A stretch of 64,000 nucleotides of DNA from assembly GCA_019747815.1 (NCBI GenBank), contig JAIEQJ010000022.1:124001-188000 (forward strand), written 5' to 3'. The notes under the pieces were generated by a model. That model ran no database searches. It had not been told where the DNA came from and worked only from the letters and a program-made list of their open reading frames with translations. Of this stretch, positions 8,032-16,561 are shown piece after piece (the first letter of the stretch is position 1; each line of letters starts with the position of its first letter). The translations under genes were made by a program, and so were the position numbers. This DNA comes from Hyphomonadaceae bacterium. GTDB lineage: Bacteria; Pseudomonadota; Alphaproteobacteria; Rhizobiales; Hyphomicrobiaceae.

Positions 8032-9639
8032 CTACATCGGCGGCAGCTGATAAAGCGCGCCGTACTTCTCGCGCAGGTAGGCGATATAGGGGGCTGTGGT
8101 CATAGGGCGCCCGGTGGCCCGCTTGACGATCTCGTCGGGCGTGAATTTGCGCCCGTGCTTGTAGAGCCGCTGGCGGAGCCAGGTGTGCAGCGTTCCGAAC
8201 GCGCCCTTGGCCATTTCCCGTGTGATCTCGGGGTGAGCCGCGAGAGCAGCGGCGTAGAACTGCGCGCTCAGGATGTTGCCGATGGCGTAGCCCTGGAAGG
8301 CGCCGCCGACGCTGCCGCCATACCAGTGCACGTCCTGCAGGCAGCCGTCCCGATCATCGGGCGGGGTGATGCCGAAGTCGGCGGTGAAGCGGGCGCGCCA
8401 GGCTTCGGGCAGGTCTTTCACCTTGAGACGGCCCTCGAGCAGGTCGAGCTCCAGATCGAAGCGCAGCATGACGTGCAGATTGTAGGTCACCTCGTCGGCG
8501 TCGGTGCGGATGAGCGAACGCTCCACCCTGTTGATGGCGCGATAGAAGGTCTCGAGCGGCACCGTCTTGAAATGATCGGGGAAGGCGTCGCGCAGGAGGG
8601 GGTAGAAGTAGTTCCAGAAGGGCCGGCTTCTTCCGACCACGTTCTCCCACAGCCGCGACTGGCTCTCGTGCACGCCCGCCGAGGCGCCCGAGTTCAGCGG
8701 TGTGCCCTCGGTGCGGGCATCCACGCCCTGCTCGTAGAGCGCATGGCCGGCTTCGTGCAGCGTGGAGAACAGCGCCTCGCCGATCTCGTTCTGCTTGATG
8801 CGCGTGGTGATGCGCACGTCGCCGGCCGAGAACTTGGTGCAGAAGGGATGGTGCGTCTTGTCGATCCGGCCGCGGTCGAAATCGTAGCCGAAGCGCTGGA
8901 CGGGAACGAGACCGAAGTCGAGCTGTCCCTGCTCGGGGAAGGTGCCGCGCAGGCAGGCATCATCGGCGACCGGCTGCTCGGCAATGGCGTGCACGATGGG
9001 CACCAGGGCCGCGCGCAGCTCGCTGAAGAGGGCGCGCACACCGGCCACCGTCATGCCCGTGTCGGGGCCGTCGATCAGCGGGTCGGCGATATGCTCGTAG
9101 GGACCGAGGTAGTCCGCGAACCTGCGGCTGAAGTCCAGCGCCTTCTCGAGGTAGGGGCGCATGGTGGCGAAATCGTTGGCCGGCCGTGCGCGCGTCCAGG
9201 CATCGTAGGAGGCGGACCCCAACGCGCTCCAGCGGGCGACGAAATCGGCGGGCACCTTCGTCGCCTTCTCGTAGTCGCGGCGCACGACGCGGATCAGACT
9301 GGCGTCGTCGGAGGCATAGGGCCGGCTTTCGCCGTAGGGCGCGAGGCCGTCGAGCAGCCTGCCGAGCGCGGGATCGGTGAACTTCTCGTGCGCCAGCCGG
9401 CTCAGGGTCGCGCCCTGGCGGGCCCGTGCCGTCGCGCCGCCCTTGGGCATGTAGGTGGCCTGGTCCCAGCCGAGCACGGCGCCGGCCGAGCTCAAGTCGG
9501 AAATCTCGAGCAGGCGGCGCTTCAGCTCGGCCAGCTTGGCTTCGGGCGAAAGGCTGTTGCCAGCCCTGGCGCGCCGTGCGCCGGCTTCCTGTCCGCGCGC
9601 GATTGGGGCGCGTCTTGCCTTGGCGCCACGTCTGGCCAT
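8032..9639 (-). CDS. M32 family metallocarboxypeptidase (carboxypeptidase Taq type)
   Basis: The 535-residue product carries the zinc-binding HEAGH at residues 295-299 with a third ligand in AGVHESQSRLWEN (Glu325). It also has the M32-specific DFGLVPVQRFGYDF and HPFC segments just before. These enzymes remove C-terminal residues from peptides in the cytoplasm. Length is close to the family norm of about 500, the excess being a basic Arg/Ala-rich N-terminus, so the true start may lie some codons downstream. It is transcribed with the catabolic block but has no obvious metabolic link to it. Confidence 0.9.
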   Translation of the reverse strand: MARRGAKARRAPIARGQEAGARRARAGNSLSPEAKLAELKRRLLEISDLSSAGAVLGWDQATYMPKGGATARARQGATLSRLAHEKFTDPALGRLLDGLAPYGESRPYASDDASLIRVVRRDYEKATKVPADFVARWSALGSASYDAWTRARPANDFATMRPYLEKALDFSRRFADYLGPYEHIADPLIDGPDTGMTVAGVRALFSELRAALVPIVHAIAEQPVADDACLRGTFPEQGQLDFGLVPVQRFGYDFDRGRIDKTHHPFCTKFSAGDVRITTRIKQNEIGEALFSTLHEAGHALYEQGVDARTEGTPLNSGASAGVHESQSRLWENVVGRSRPFWNYFYPLLRDAFPDHFKTVPLETFYRAINRVERSLIRTDADEVTYNLHVMLRFDLELDLLEGRLKVKDLPEAWRARFTADFGITPPDDRDGCLQDVHWYGGSVGGAFQGYAIGNILSAQFYAAALAAHPEITREMAKGAFGTLHTWLRQRLYKHGRKFTPDEIVKRATGRPMTTAPYIAYLREKYGALYQLPPM

Positions 9640-9760
9640 GTTCCATGCGCTCCTGGGCTCTGCAGGGTGACTGCTTGAAGCGGCGCGCGCCGGTGGTCAA
9701 GCGGCGGCTTTGCGGGGAGCGCCACTCTTGGCGCGGCATGGCGCTGCGGGGCCGCGATGC

Positions 9761-10927
9761 TCACCGGGCAGACGCGACCTCCTGCAGGAAGCTCGCAAGC
9801 AGGCGGCTCACCACGTCGGGCTGCTCCTGCTGCACCCAATGACCGGCGCCGTCGACCAGATGGCAGCCGCGCATGTCCGTCAGCGCGCTGCTCTGCATCC
9901 GCTCGAACACGCCGGGAGCCTGATGGATGCCCCAATCGCTCCTGCCGGCGATGAAGAGAGACGGCACGTCGATGGTGCGGCCTGAGAAGATTTCCAGCTC
10001 GGCGTCGAATGGCCCGACCGTGCGGCAGCGGTACCATTGCAACCCGCCCTGAAAGCCGGTGCGGGCGAACTCGCGGCTGTAGACGCCGAGCTCCTCCTCC
10101 GTCAGCCATCTGCAGGCGGCGATCTGGGCCGCGGACGGCATCTCGGCGGCCACCGTCTGCGCCATGTTCTTGCCGCGCTCCATCACGTAGTAGGTCGGCA
10201 GCTTGGCCAGCTCGCCGGCGCTCCAGGCCGCAAGCGGATGCGGGCGGTTGCCTGTCCAGTCGGCGCTCTTGTGATGGTAGTAGGCGCGCAGGAATGCATG
10301 GATGCCCTGCGCACAGTCGCGCATGTCCGCATCGGCTTCGCGGGTCGAATAGTACCAGTGGTAGTGCTTGCGCGGCGGATCGAGTGCCGCCAGCGCCGCA
10401 TGAATGTCGGAGCCGGATGCGGCTCGAGCGGGACTCCGGTCGGCGGTGGCGAACGGCAGGTGCGGCGGGCCGCCGAACGGGGCGCTCATCATAACCACCG
10501 AGCGGAAGATGTCGGGACGCAGCAGCGCGCACCAGGCAGCAACCGGCGAGCCGAAGTCGTGCCCGACGACAGCCGCAACCGAGCGCAGACCGAGCGCAGA
10601 CACAAGCCCCAGAGCATCACGCACCACGTTGAGCATGCGAAACGAGCCAAGATCGCCGTCGTAGCGGCCATCCCAGCCCGAGGTGCGCCCGTAGCCGCGC
10701 TGGTCCGGCGCGATCACGTGAAATCCCGCTGCTGCCAGCGGCAGCATCACCTTGCGCCAGCTGTAGGCAAGCTCGGGAAATCCATGCAGCAGAAGCACGG
10801 CCGGGCGGTGCGCGCGCTCATGTCCGGCTTCCAGGATGTGCAGCGTGAGCTGGTTGATGCCGCTCACGCAGCGTGCGCGGACACCCGGCGGCAGGACAGA
10901 GCTTTGGAGAGGAACGGAGCCGGCCAT
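9761..10927 (-). CDS. Alpha/beta hydrolase, epoxide hydrolase-like
   Basis: The 388-residue product has the alpha/beta hydrolase fold with HGFPE at 48-52 (oxyanion hole, as in epoxide hydrolases). The nucleophile elbow VGHDFGSP gives Asp124 as nucleophile, and GAGHWVQQEQP near residue 360 gives the catalytic His. An Asp nucleophile points to epoxide hydrolases or haloacid-type dehalogenases rather than esterases. The cap region contains tyrosines that could be ring-opening residues (for example HYHWYYS). The 36-base gap to the SnoaL-like gene upstream on the same strand suggests an operon. Confidence 0.85.
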   Translation of the reverse strand: MAGSVPLQSSVLPPGVRARCVSGINQLTLHILEAGHERAHRPAVLLLHGFPELAYSWRKVMLPLAAAGFHVIAPDQRGYGRTSGWDGRYDGDLGSFRMLNVVRDALGLVSALGLRSVAAVVGHDFGSPVAAWCALLRPDIFRSVVMMSAPFGGPPHLPFATADRSPARAASGSDIHAALAALDPPRKHYHWYYSTREADADMRDCAQGIHAFLRAYYHHKSADWTGNRPHPLAAWSAGELAKLPTYYVMERGKNMAQTVAAEMPSAAQIAACRWLTEEELGVYSREFARTGFQGGLQWYRCRTVGPFDAELEIFSGRTIDVPSLFIAGRSDWGIHQAPGVFERMQSSALTDMRGCHLVDGAGHWVQQEQPDVVSRLLASFLQEVASAR

Positions 10928-10963
10928 GAAGCAATGTCCCGCGCTTGGGGCAGCCCCGCGCGG

Positions 10964-11389
10964 TCAGGCCTCGACGCTCATCCGATTGACCATCTCGTAG
11001 AACGCCCGCAGACGCGCGGCGTCATGGAATACCTCGAAATGCCGGACCTTGTCGCCCTGGATGCGCCAGACGTTGCGAATGGTGGCCTCGTAGGACAGGC
11101 CGGTGGCCCTATGCCCGTAGTGAATCTTGGCCCGGGAGGTCGATATGCCGTCGCCGTCGGCAATCTTGAGCGGGCGATATTCCAAGACCTCGAAGTCGCG
11201 CAGGATGTCCGCCAGCGAGGCTATGATCTTCTGGCGACCGCAGACATCGCCGCTAATCGACCAGGCATCCTTCGGAAGGTGCAGAGTATAGACGGCATCC
11301 CGATGCAGGCACGCCGCGACCGCTGACAGATCCTGCGCGGCCCAGGAGGCATACACCGCCTCTACGATCAGGCGCTGGCTTGCACGCAT
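10964..11389 (-). CDS. SnoaL-like / NTF2-fold protein
   Basis: This 141-residue single-domain protein has the cone-shaped alpha+beta barrel pattern of SnoaL-like proteins: an N-terminal helix (VEAVYASWAAQDL), the AACLHRDAVYTLH turn, GRQKIIASLADIL, and C-terminal strands with VRHFEVFHDAARL. Such proteins act as small isomerases or hydrolases or simply bind ligands. No catalytic residue can be assigned from sequence. It lies just upstream of the epoxide hydrolase-like gene on the same strand and probably shares its transcript. Confidence 0.75.
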   Translation of the reverse strand: MRASQRLIVEAVYASWAAQDLSAVAACLHRDAVYTLHLPKDAWSISGDVCGRQKIIASLADILRDFEVLEYRPLKIADGDGISTSRAKIHYGHRATGLSYEATIRNVWRIQGDKVRHFEVFHDAARLRAFYEMVNRMSVEA

Positions 11390-11561
11390 GTGCTGTCCCG
11401 CATCCCGTTGATGCTGCCGCCGAATGACAGCTCATGGTAGCAAGTTGCTAGGAAGAAGGCTGAACACAGGATCGTGTTTTGTGTCATGCCGGAACAGCAG
11501 TGTTGCTCGGCAGGCGGCCGTTGCCCAATAAATGAGCAGTGTGCGCCCCGTGAGTCCCGCC

Positions 11562-11966
11562 CTATTTCCCGAAACGGACCACGTCGTAGGTCAGCCGTCC
11601 GGAATCATGCCGCGCTTCGTTGACGATCACAGCCGATCCCGCCGTCGGCGTCACACGGAACTGGCTGACGGCCTCCACGTTCCGCCCGTCGTCCAGGTGC
11701 ACGTGGATGATCGCGGCTCCCCGCGCGGCTGTACGCTTGATATCGAGCACTTTTCCGGCATGGACCGCAACGGCGACGGTGCGGTCGGCCTGGTGGTGCT
11801 GCGTCTCCGTGAGAAGCAGCAGCGCCGCCGCCAGGGCCAGGGCGCCGCCGACGGCGGGTAGCCAGCGCCGCGCGCGATTGCGCCACAGCAGTCGGGTCAA
11901 GCGACGGGCCTTGTCATCCGACAGTCGCACGGCTCCCCTCTCCGCACCCATATGCGCAGGCTGCAT
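11562..11966 (-). CDS. Small single-pass membrane protein of unknown function
   Basis: I do not recognise this protein. It has a charged cytoplasmic N-terminal stretch (LSDDKARRLTRLLWRNRARRW), one hydrophobic segment (AVGGALALAAALLLL), and a C-terminal domain of about 75 residues with beta character (AVAVHAGKVLDIKRT, AIIHVHLDDGRNVEAVSQF). The Arg-rich side before the membrane segment predicts the C-terminal domain is outside the cytoplasm. The start is uncertain, since Met codons at 12032, 11990, 11966 and 11951 all lack a clear ribosome site. The coding potential is moderate. Confidence 0.5.
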   Translation of the reverse strand: MQPAHMGAERGAVRLSDDKARRLTRLLWRNRARRWLPAVGGALALAAALLLLTETQHHQADRTVAVAVHAGKVLDIKRTAARGAAIIHVHLDDGRNVEAVSQFRVTPTAGSAVIVNEARHDSGRLTYDVVRFGK

Positions 11967-12126
11967 CCCGTCTTTGTGCCCCAAGGACATACGCCAAGGC
12001 GTCGGTCCCAGAGAAATCAAACAATGCAACATTCAGACAAGCGTGCGTGATCTGTGGGCACAAGGCCCAGGCCCCGCGCGCTATCATCTCGAAATCGTTA
12101 CCGGCCCTCGATCCTGGGCGGCGCCG

Positions 12127-12492
12127 TCAAACGTCCGTCTCCTCGATGCGGTCGACCCGGCTCGGGTAGAAGGCCAGGTGCGCCTTGATCTCCGCCACGG
12201 CCGGGTAGGGAGCCTCGTAGGTCCACACCGCATTCTCACTCGTGCGCCCGTCGACGCTCAGGCTGAAGTAGGCGGCGACCCCCTTGTAGGGGCAGGTGGT
12301 TGCACGCATCGTCCGCACGAACAGCGCCATGTCGGCATCGCAGCGCGGAATGTAGGGCACCGGCGGATAGCCCGCTTCGTGCAGGGTCAGCGCGCGCACC
12401 GTATCGGCGACGATGCGGCCGTTGAAGTGCACGCGCACCCGTCTGGGGTTTGCGGCGATGGTGATCGGATGCTCAGGACCTGGAACGTTCAT
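12127..12492 (-). CDS. DUF427 domain protein
   Basis: The 121-residue product matches the small DUF427 family. It begins with PGPEHPITI, has NGRIVADTVRALTLHEAG, the PYIPRCDAD loop, the hallmark CPYKGVAAYFSL and AVWTYEAPYPAVAEI, and ends with AHLAFYPSRVD. The fold is a small beta structure of unknown function, often found near oxidoreductases. The Met at 12492 fits the usual family start, while the longer frame to 12681 overlaps the upstream region of the divergent P450 gene. Nothing in the sequence reveals the ligand. Confidence 0.88.
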   Translation of the reverse strand: MNVPGPEHPITIAANPRRVRVHFNGRIVADTVRALTLHEAGYPPVPYIPRCDADMALFVRTMRATTCPYKGVAAYFSLSVDGRTSENAVWTYEAPYPAVAEIKAHLAFYPSRVDRIEETDV

Positions 12493-12641
12493 GACGGTGT
12501 TGCCGGCTCTATGCGCACGCAAGGGTAGGCCGCCACCCAAGGTGGCCATCCGCCAACCCGGCGTCAATGCTTTCGCGGTTGCAGAAGTGCCCTTCCGTGC
12601 TGGATGGTAGGTCGTCCGCACCCTATGCCTGGTCGTCACCC

Positions 12642-13826
12642 ATGGGCACCGCGCCGCGCTTCGACATCGACCTTGCCGCATTCTGGCGCGACCCCTATCC
12701 CGCGCTCGCGCGCCTGCGCGCCGAAGCCCCCATCGCCTTCGTGCCGCAGCTTGGCAGCACGCTGTTCACCCGCCGCGACGACATCTTCACCTGCGAGAAG
12801 ATGATCGACGTGTTCAGCTCACACCAGCCCAACGGCCTGATGAACAGGTTGATGGGCCACAACATGATGCGCAAGGACGGCGATGCGCACATGGCGGAGC
12901 GCAAGGCCATCTTTCCTTCGGTCTCGCCCAAGACGGTCAAGGCGCACTGGAGCGCCGTGTTCCGGGCGCACGCCGACCGGCTGCTGGACGAGCTGGCGCC
13001 GACCGGCCGCGCCGATCTCGTCAAGGCGTTCGCCCTGCCGCTGTCGGCGGAGTGCCTCAAGGCCCTCACCGGCCTCACCAACATGCGCTACAAGGACATG
13101 GACGCCTGGTCGCAGGGCATGATCGACGGCATCGCCAACTACGCGGGCGATGCGGCCGTGGAGGCGCGCTGTCACGCGGCGACGGCGGCCATCGACGCGG
13201 CCATCGACGCGGCCATCGACGACATGGCCCCCGTGCTCGCCAAGGCTCCCGATCCGAGCCTGCTCAGCGTGATGCTGGAGAGCGGCATGCCGATCGAAAG
13301 CGTGCGCGCCAACATCAAGCTCGCCATCAGCGGCGGCCAGAACGAGCCGCGCGATGCCATCGCGGGGTGCATCTGGGCCCTGCTCACCCATCCCGAGCCG
13401 CTCGCGCTGGTGCGTGCCGGCGAGGTGGCCTGGGTGCAGGTGTTCGAGGAGTATGCGCGCTGGATCTCGCCGATCGGCATGTCGCCCAGGCGCATCGCCA
13501 GGGCCTGGTCGGTCAACGGCATCGAGCTCGAGCCCGAGGACCGCATTTTCTTCATGTTCGGCTCCGCCAACCGCGATGAGGCGCACTTTGCCGACGCCGA
13601 TGCATTCAACGTCAGGCGCGACACGGCCAAGAGCATTGCCTTCGGCGCGGGCCCGCACTATTGCGCCGGCGCGTGGGCGTCGCGCGCCATGGTGGCCGAC
13701 GTGGCGCTGCCGTGCGTCTTCGCGCGGCTTAAGGGTTTGCGGCTCGATCACAGCGAGCCCGTGCGCATCGGCGGCTGGGCGTTCCGCGGCCTCCTCAATC
13801 TGCCCACGACCTGGCAACCCGGCTAG
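12642..13826 (+). CDS. Cytochrome P450
   Basis: The 394-residue product is a soluble bacterial P450. The heme-thiolate loop FGAGPHYCAG gives Cys341, the K-helix ExxR is EYAR at 270-273, and the I-helix reads GGQNEPRD (231-238), so the usual oxygen-activating Thr is replaced by Pro. This variant occurs in a distinct bacterial P450 branch. A run AAIDAAIDAAID around residue 185 is coded by three tandem 12-base units. No ferredoxin or reductase partner lies beside it. The stop codon TAG is the terminal CTAG of the palindromic element that follows. Start chosen at MGTAPRFDID, since upstream residues are not P450-like. Confidence 0.9.
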   Translation: MGTAPRFDIDLAAFWRDPYPALARLRAEAPIAFVPQLGSTLFTRRDDIFTCEKMIDVFSSHQPNGLMNRLMGHNMMRKDGDAHMAERKAIFPSVSPKTVKAHWSAVFRAHADRLLDELAPTGRADLVKAFALPLSAECLKALTGLTNMRYKDMDAWSQGMIDGIANYAGDAAVEARCHAATAAIDAAIDAAIDDMAPVLAKAPDPSLLSVMLESGMPIESVRANIKLAISGGQNEPRDAIAGCIWALLTHPEPLALVRAGEVAWVQVFEEYARWISPIGMSPRRIARAWSVNGIELEPEDRIFFMFGSANRDEAHFADADAFNVRRDTAKSIAFGAGPHYCAGAWASRAMVADVALPCVFARLKGLRLDHSEPVRIGGWAFRGLLNLPTTWQPG

Positions 13827-13987
13827 TGTCCCGATCGCGAAGTTCGCCGGATCTTGCAGCAGGCGCTGAACGAACTTCGCGATCGAAAGGACACAAGCAA
13901 GCTCATGGTTCTAGTGTGATTCAGATCGAGAAATTCGCTCAGCAGGCGTGCTGCGAGGACGGGCGAATTTCTCGATCATCACGCTAG
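13823..13987. repeat. CTAG-bounded double-palindrome element, copy A
   Basis: The 165-base element consists of two hairpins. The first pairs CGATCGCGAAGTTCG with CGAACTTCGCGATCG, the second pairs GATCGAGAAATTCG with CGAATTTCTCGATC. A short spacer (AAGCTCATGGTT) lies between them, and CTAG stands at both ends and again between the hairpins. An inverted copy with only a few differences and one 3-base gap lies at 32159-32326. The left CTAG supplies the stop codon of the P450 gene. The structure resembles a non-autonomous palindromic mobile element (MITE- or REP-like). Confidence 0.88.
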
Positions 13988-14021
13988 ACTGCTGCTCCCA
14001 CGCCGCGCAGCGGACATGTGC

Positions 14022-14066
14022 TGCAACCTGGGTCCCGGCGCTGAGCTGCGCTCAGGCCGGGATGAC
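14022..14066. repeat. GTCATCCCGG-type palindromic repeat (copy 2)
   Basis: The segment reads CCTGGGTCCCGGCGCTGAGC, then its partial inverse ending GGCCGGGATGAC. It is the same family as the copies at 1529, 17011, 35994 and 57761, and lies directly between the CTAG element and a 15-base tandem repeat. Confidence 0.75.
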
Positions 14067-14071
14067 AATGA

Positions 14072-14127
14072 GGGACCACAAGCACTGGGACCACAAGCAC
14101 TGGGACCACAAGCACTGGGACCACAAG
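14072..14127. repeat. Tandem repeat, 15-bp unit, about 3.8 copies
   Basis: The unit GGGACCACAAGCACT occurs at 14072, 14087 and 14102 without change, with a partial fourth copy from 14117. It ends directly before the GGGAGG ribosome site of the following SDR gene, so copy number changes would move the promoter relative to the start codon. Confidence 0.95.
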
Positions 14128-14140
14128 GGAGGACACACCC

Positions 14141-14911
14141 ATGGCAGGGCTGCTCGAAGGACGCATTGCGGTCGTGACCGGCGGCGGATCGGGCATCGGC
14201 AAAGCGATCGCGCTCGGCTATGCCAAGGAGGGCGCGCATGTCGTTGTTCTCGACATCAACGATGCGGCCGCCGCCGCGACGGCCGAGGCCGTCCGGAGCG
14301 CAGGCGGCAAGGCTGCGGGCTTCAAGCTCGATGTCACCGAGCGCGAGCGCTGCCGCACGCTTGCGGCCGAGATCGGCAGCAGCATCGGCCAGGTTTCGGT
14401 GCTGGTGAACAACGCCGGCATCAACCGCCGCAATGCCTTCACCGCGGACCCCGACGCCGTCATCAAGGACTGGCAGGACGTCATCGGCATCAACCTCAGC
14501 GGCACCTTCAATGTCACGCACGCCTTCCTCGATCAGCTCCGCGCCACCCGGGGCCGCATCGTCAACATCGGCTCGGTGCAGTCGTTCGTGCACGTGCGCA
14601 CGCCCAACTCGGCCGCCTACACCACCTCCAAGCACGGCGTGCTGGGCTTCACGCGCGCCCTGGCGGCGGAGCTCGGCAAGGACGGCGTGCGCGTCAACGC
14701 CATCGGCCCCGGCCTGATCGAGACGCCGCTGAACGAGAAGATGCGCGCCAGCAATCCCGAGTTCGTGCGCATTTTCCTCGACCACACGCCGCTCGGCCGC
14801 GCCGGCAAGCCCGAGGACATCGTCGGTCCGGCGCTCTTCCTGGCCTCCGACCTCTCCGCCTACGTCACGGGCTCGATCATCATGGCCGACGGGGGCTACC
14901 GGGTGATTTAG
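14141..14911 (+). CDS. Short-chain dehydrogenase/reductase (classical SDR)
   Basis: The 256-residue product has every classical SDR mark: TGGGSGIG at 13-20 (cofactor binding), NNAG at 90-93, catalytic Ser145, Tyr160 and Lys164 (YTTSK), and GPGLIETPL after them. Asp38 after the second strand (VVLDIN) predicts NAD(H) rather than NADP(H). It ends in the usual TGSIIMADGGY. The substrate is unknown; sugar or secondary alcohol oxidation is common among relatives. The start follows GGGAGG by seven bases, and the leader contains the 15-base tandem repeat. Confidence 0.9.
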   Translation: MAGLLEGRIAVVTGGGSGIGKAIALGYAKEGAHVVVLDINDAAAAATAEAVRSAGGKAAGFKLDVTERERCRTLAAEIGSSIGQVSVLVNNAGINRRNAFTADPDAVIKDWQDVIGINLSGTFNVTHAFLDQLRATRGRIVNIGSVQSFVHVRTPNSAAYTTSKHGVLGFTRALAAELGKDGVRVNAIGPGLIETPLNEKMRASNPEFVRIFLDHTPLGRAGKPEDIVGPALFLASDLSAYVTGSIIMADGGYRVI

Positions 14912-15052
14912 GGCTCGCCGCCGCTGCGGTTCGGCGTCGCGAACGACCGTCCTCTCCGTGCCGCCACGAGTACCCCTGAGGTAGTTGCGGCAAATCCCGT
15001 GGCGGGCATGCTGCCGAGACCCATGCGTTGGCCGGCAGAGGACGCTTCGAGG

Positions 15053-15655
15053 ATGGGCGAGGGCATCCTGCTCGGACCTTTGGTCCTATTCGCTGCGGTC
15101 ATGACGCTCACGCCCGGACCGAACGTGGTGCTGGTGACGGCCTCGGGTGCAAACTTCGGCTTCCGCCGCACAATTCCGCAGATGCTCGGCATCACGGCGG
15201 GCTTCGGCGGCATGGTCGTGGCTACTGGGCTGGGGCTCGCCGGCGTGGTGCATGCGGAGCCGCGTCTGCATGCCCTGCTCAAGTACGCGGGCGCTGCCTA
15301 TCTCGCCTACCTTGCCTGGCGCATCGCACGCGCCGATGCAGGGAGCAGCGTCTCAGCGCGCACACGGCCGATCGGCCCTGGCGAGGCGGCGCTGTTCACA
15401 TGGATGAACCCCAAGGCCTGGGTGTCCGCCCTGGGCGCGCTCGCGGCCTACACCACCGTAGGCGGCAACGTGCTGTGGGAAACCTCGGTGATTGCCGCCG
15501 TGCTCGCCACGGCCTGTTTGATATCGTGTGTGATCTGGGCCGGGTTCGGCGCGGTCATCGGGCGCTTCCTCGCCAATCCGCGCGCGCGCCTCGCCTTCAA
15601 CTGGTCGATGGCGGGCCTGCTGATGCTGTCGCTCGCACCGATATTTTGGAGATGA
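15053..15655 (+). CDS. LysE/RhtB family amino-acid exporter
   Basis: The 200-residue inner membrane protein has about six hydrophobic segments. It carries the family signature in the first loop: TPGPNVVLVTASGANFGFRR, followed by IPQMLGITAGFG. The middle motif FTWMNPKAW is also typical of LysE/RhtB carriers. These proteins export amino acids or related metabolites with proton exchange. The ATG at 15053 gives the normal N-terminus. Upstream Met codons add a basic, non-hydrophobic extension not seen in the family. Confidence 0.88.
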   Translation: MGEGILLGPLVLFAAVMTLTPGPNVVLVTASGANFGFRRTIPQMLGITAGFGGMVVATGLGLAGVVHAEPRLHALLKYAGAAYLAYLAWRIARADAGSSVSARTRPIGPGEAALFTWMNPKAWVSALGALAAYTTVGGNVLWETSVIAAVLATACLISCVIWAGFGAVIGRFLANPRARLAFNWSMAGLLMLSLAPIFWR

Positions 15656-15873
15656 CCGGCCAGGGTCGTGGGCTCAGCCGATGGTGCGCAATGAGCAAGA
15701 GGGCAGCGCTGAACCACGATCAGGCAGAAGACGATCCTTGCGCGCACCGCCAGGGACGCGACCTACCGGACTGATTTCTCCGCCTTTCCGGCAGCCCGCC
15801 GAGATGTTGTCGCGAGGCGGTCCGCAGGCTGGTAGATTTGCTGCGCTTGCAAGTCGCCACGGGAGAAACGACG

Positions 15874-15966
15874 ATGGCTGCCAGGAGAAATTGGATCATC
15901 GGTCTTGCAGTGGTCGCGGCTGCGGCGGTGGCATACTATCTGTGGTTCATGCCGAAGTGGTGGTGA
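15874..15966 (+). CDS. Small membrane protein, 30 residues
   Basis: The 30-codon frame starts with MAARRNW, continues with a hydrophobic segment of about 20 residues (IIGLAVVAAAAVAYYLWF) and ends MPKWW. GGGAGAA lies six bases before the ATG. The layout (basic N-terminus, one membrane span, short aromatic tail) is typical of bacterial single-span small proteins. I recognise no family. Confidence rests on the ribosome site and clean topology. Confidence 0.6.
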   Translation: MAARRNWIIGLAVVAAAAVAYYLWFMPKWW

Positions 15967-16235
15967 AGGGCCGCTTGGGCAGCGATTGCTGACGGGCCGC
16001 GATCAAGGCTGCCGCCCCGAGGGGATGCGCAGCAGATCGGGGTCTGGCGCTCGTTCGGTTCCCACGCCGTGCCTTCGGGCACGCCGCGCTGGGTGACGAA
16101 CGAGGTGTGCTGTATGGTGTGACGGCAGGTCCTTGGGTCGCGTGCGACCGGGCCGGGCTGGACGCCTCGCTGCGCCATTGCTCCGGCTCGACAGCTCAGT
16201 GCCCGGCCCAGTGGCGTCGCCAGGAGGCGCAGGCC

Positions 16236-16454
16236 ATGGCTTTTGAAGACATTGAAGCAGAGATCGGGTTGCTCCTGACGCGCATGCAGAACGAGCCGGC
16301 CGATCGGCACGAGCTCTATCTGGTGATCAGGCAGAGGCTCAGCGAGCTCAGGGCCTACGGCATGCCGTTGCCGGCCGACCTGGTGCGATTGGAGCAGGGC
16401 TTGGAGGCCGAGTTCGCGGCCGACCGGCAGCCACCCGCCAATCCCGAGGATTGA
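16236..16454 (+). CDS. Small hypothetical helical protein
   Basis: The 72-residue acidic protein is predicted to be largely helical (FEDIEAEIGLLLTRM, HELYLVIRQRLSELRAYG, LVRLEQGLEAEF) and to be cytoplasmic. AGGAGG lies eight bases before the ATG, which makes this start clear and the upstream open frame irrelevant. I recognise no family. It stands alone between the small membrane protein and an intron-containing tRNA gene on the other strand. Confidence 0.65.
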   Translation: MAFEDIEAEIGLLLTRMQNEPADRHELYLVIRQRLSELRAYGMPLPADLVRLEQGLEAEFAADRQPPANPED

Positions 16455-16561
16455 GGGTGCCGCCGGCTGGTGTGCGGCACTCCGGTCGATGATGGTGTGC
16501 GGATGGAGCCCGGCACGGGCAGGCCCTGAATCCAACGCGCCTGCACAGAATATGCAAAGCT

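Noticed and set aside
5193-8105. 970-codon open frame on the plus strand
   Set aside because: It is antisense to two well-recognised genes (GMC oxidoreductase and alkylsulfatase), has Arg/Gly/His/Val-rich composition typical of GC-shadow frames and matches no family.
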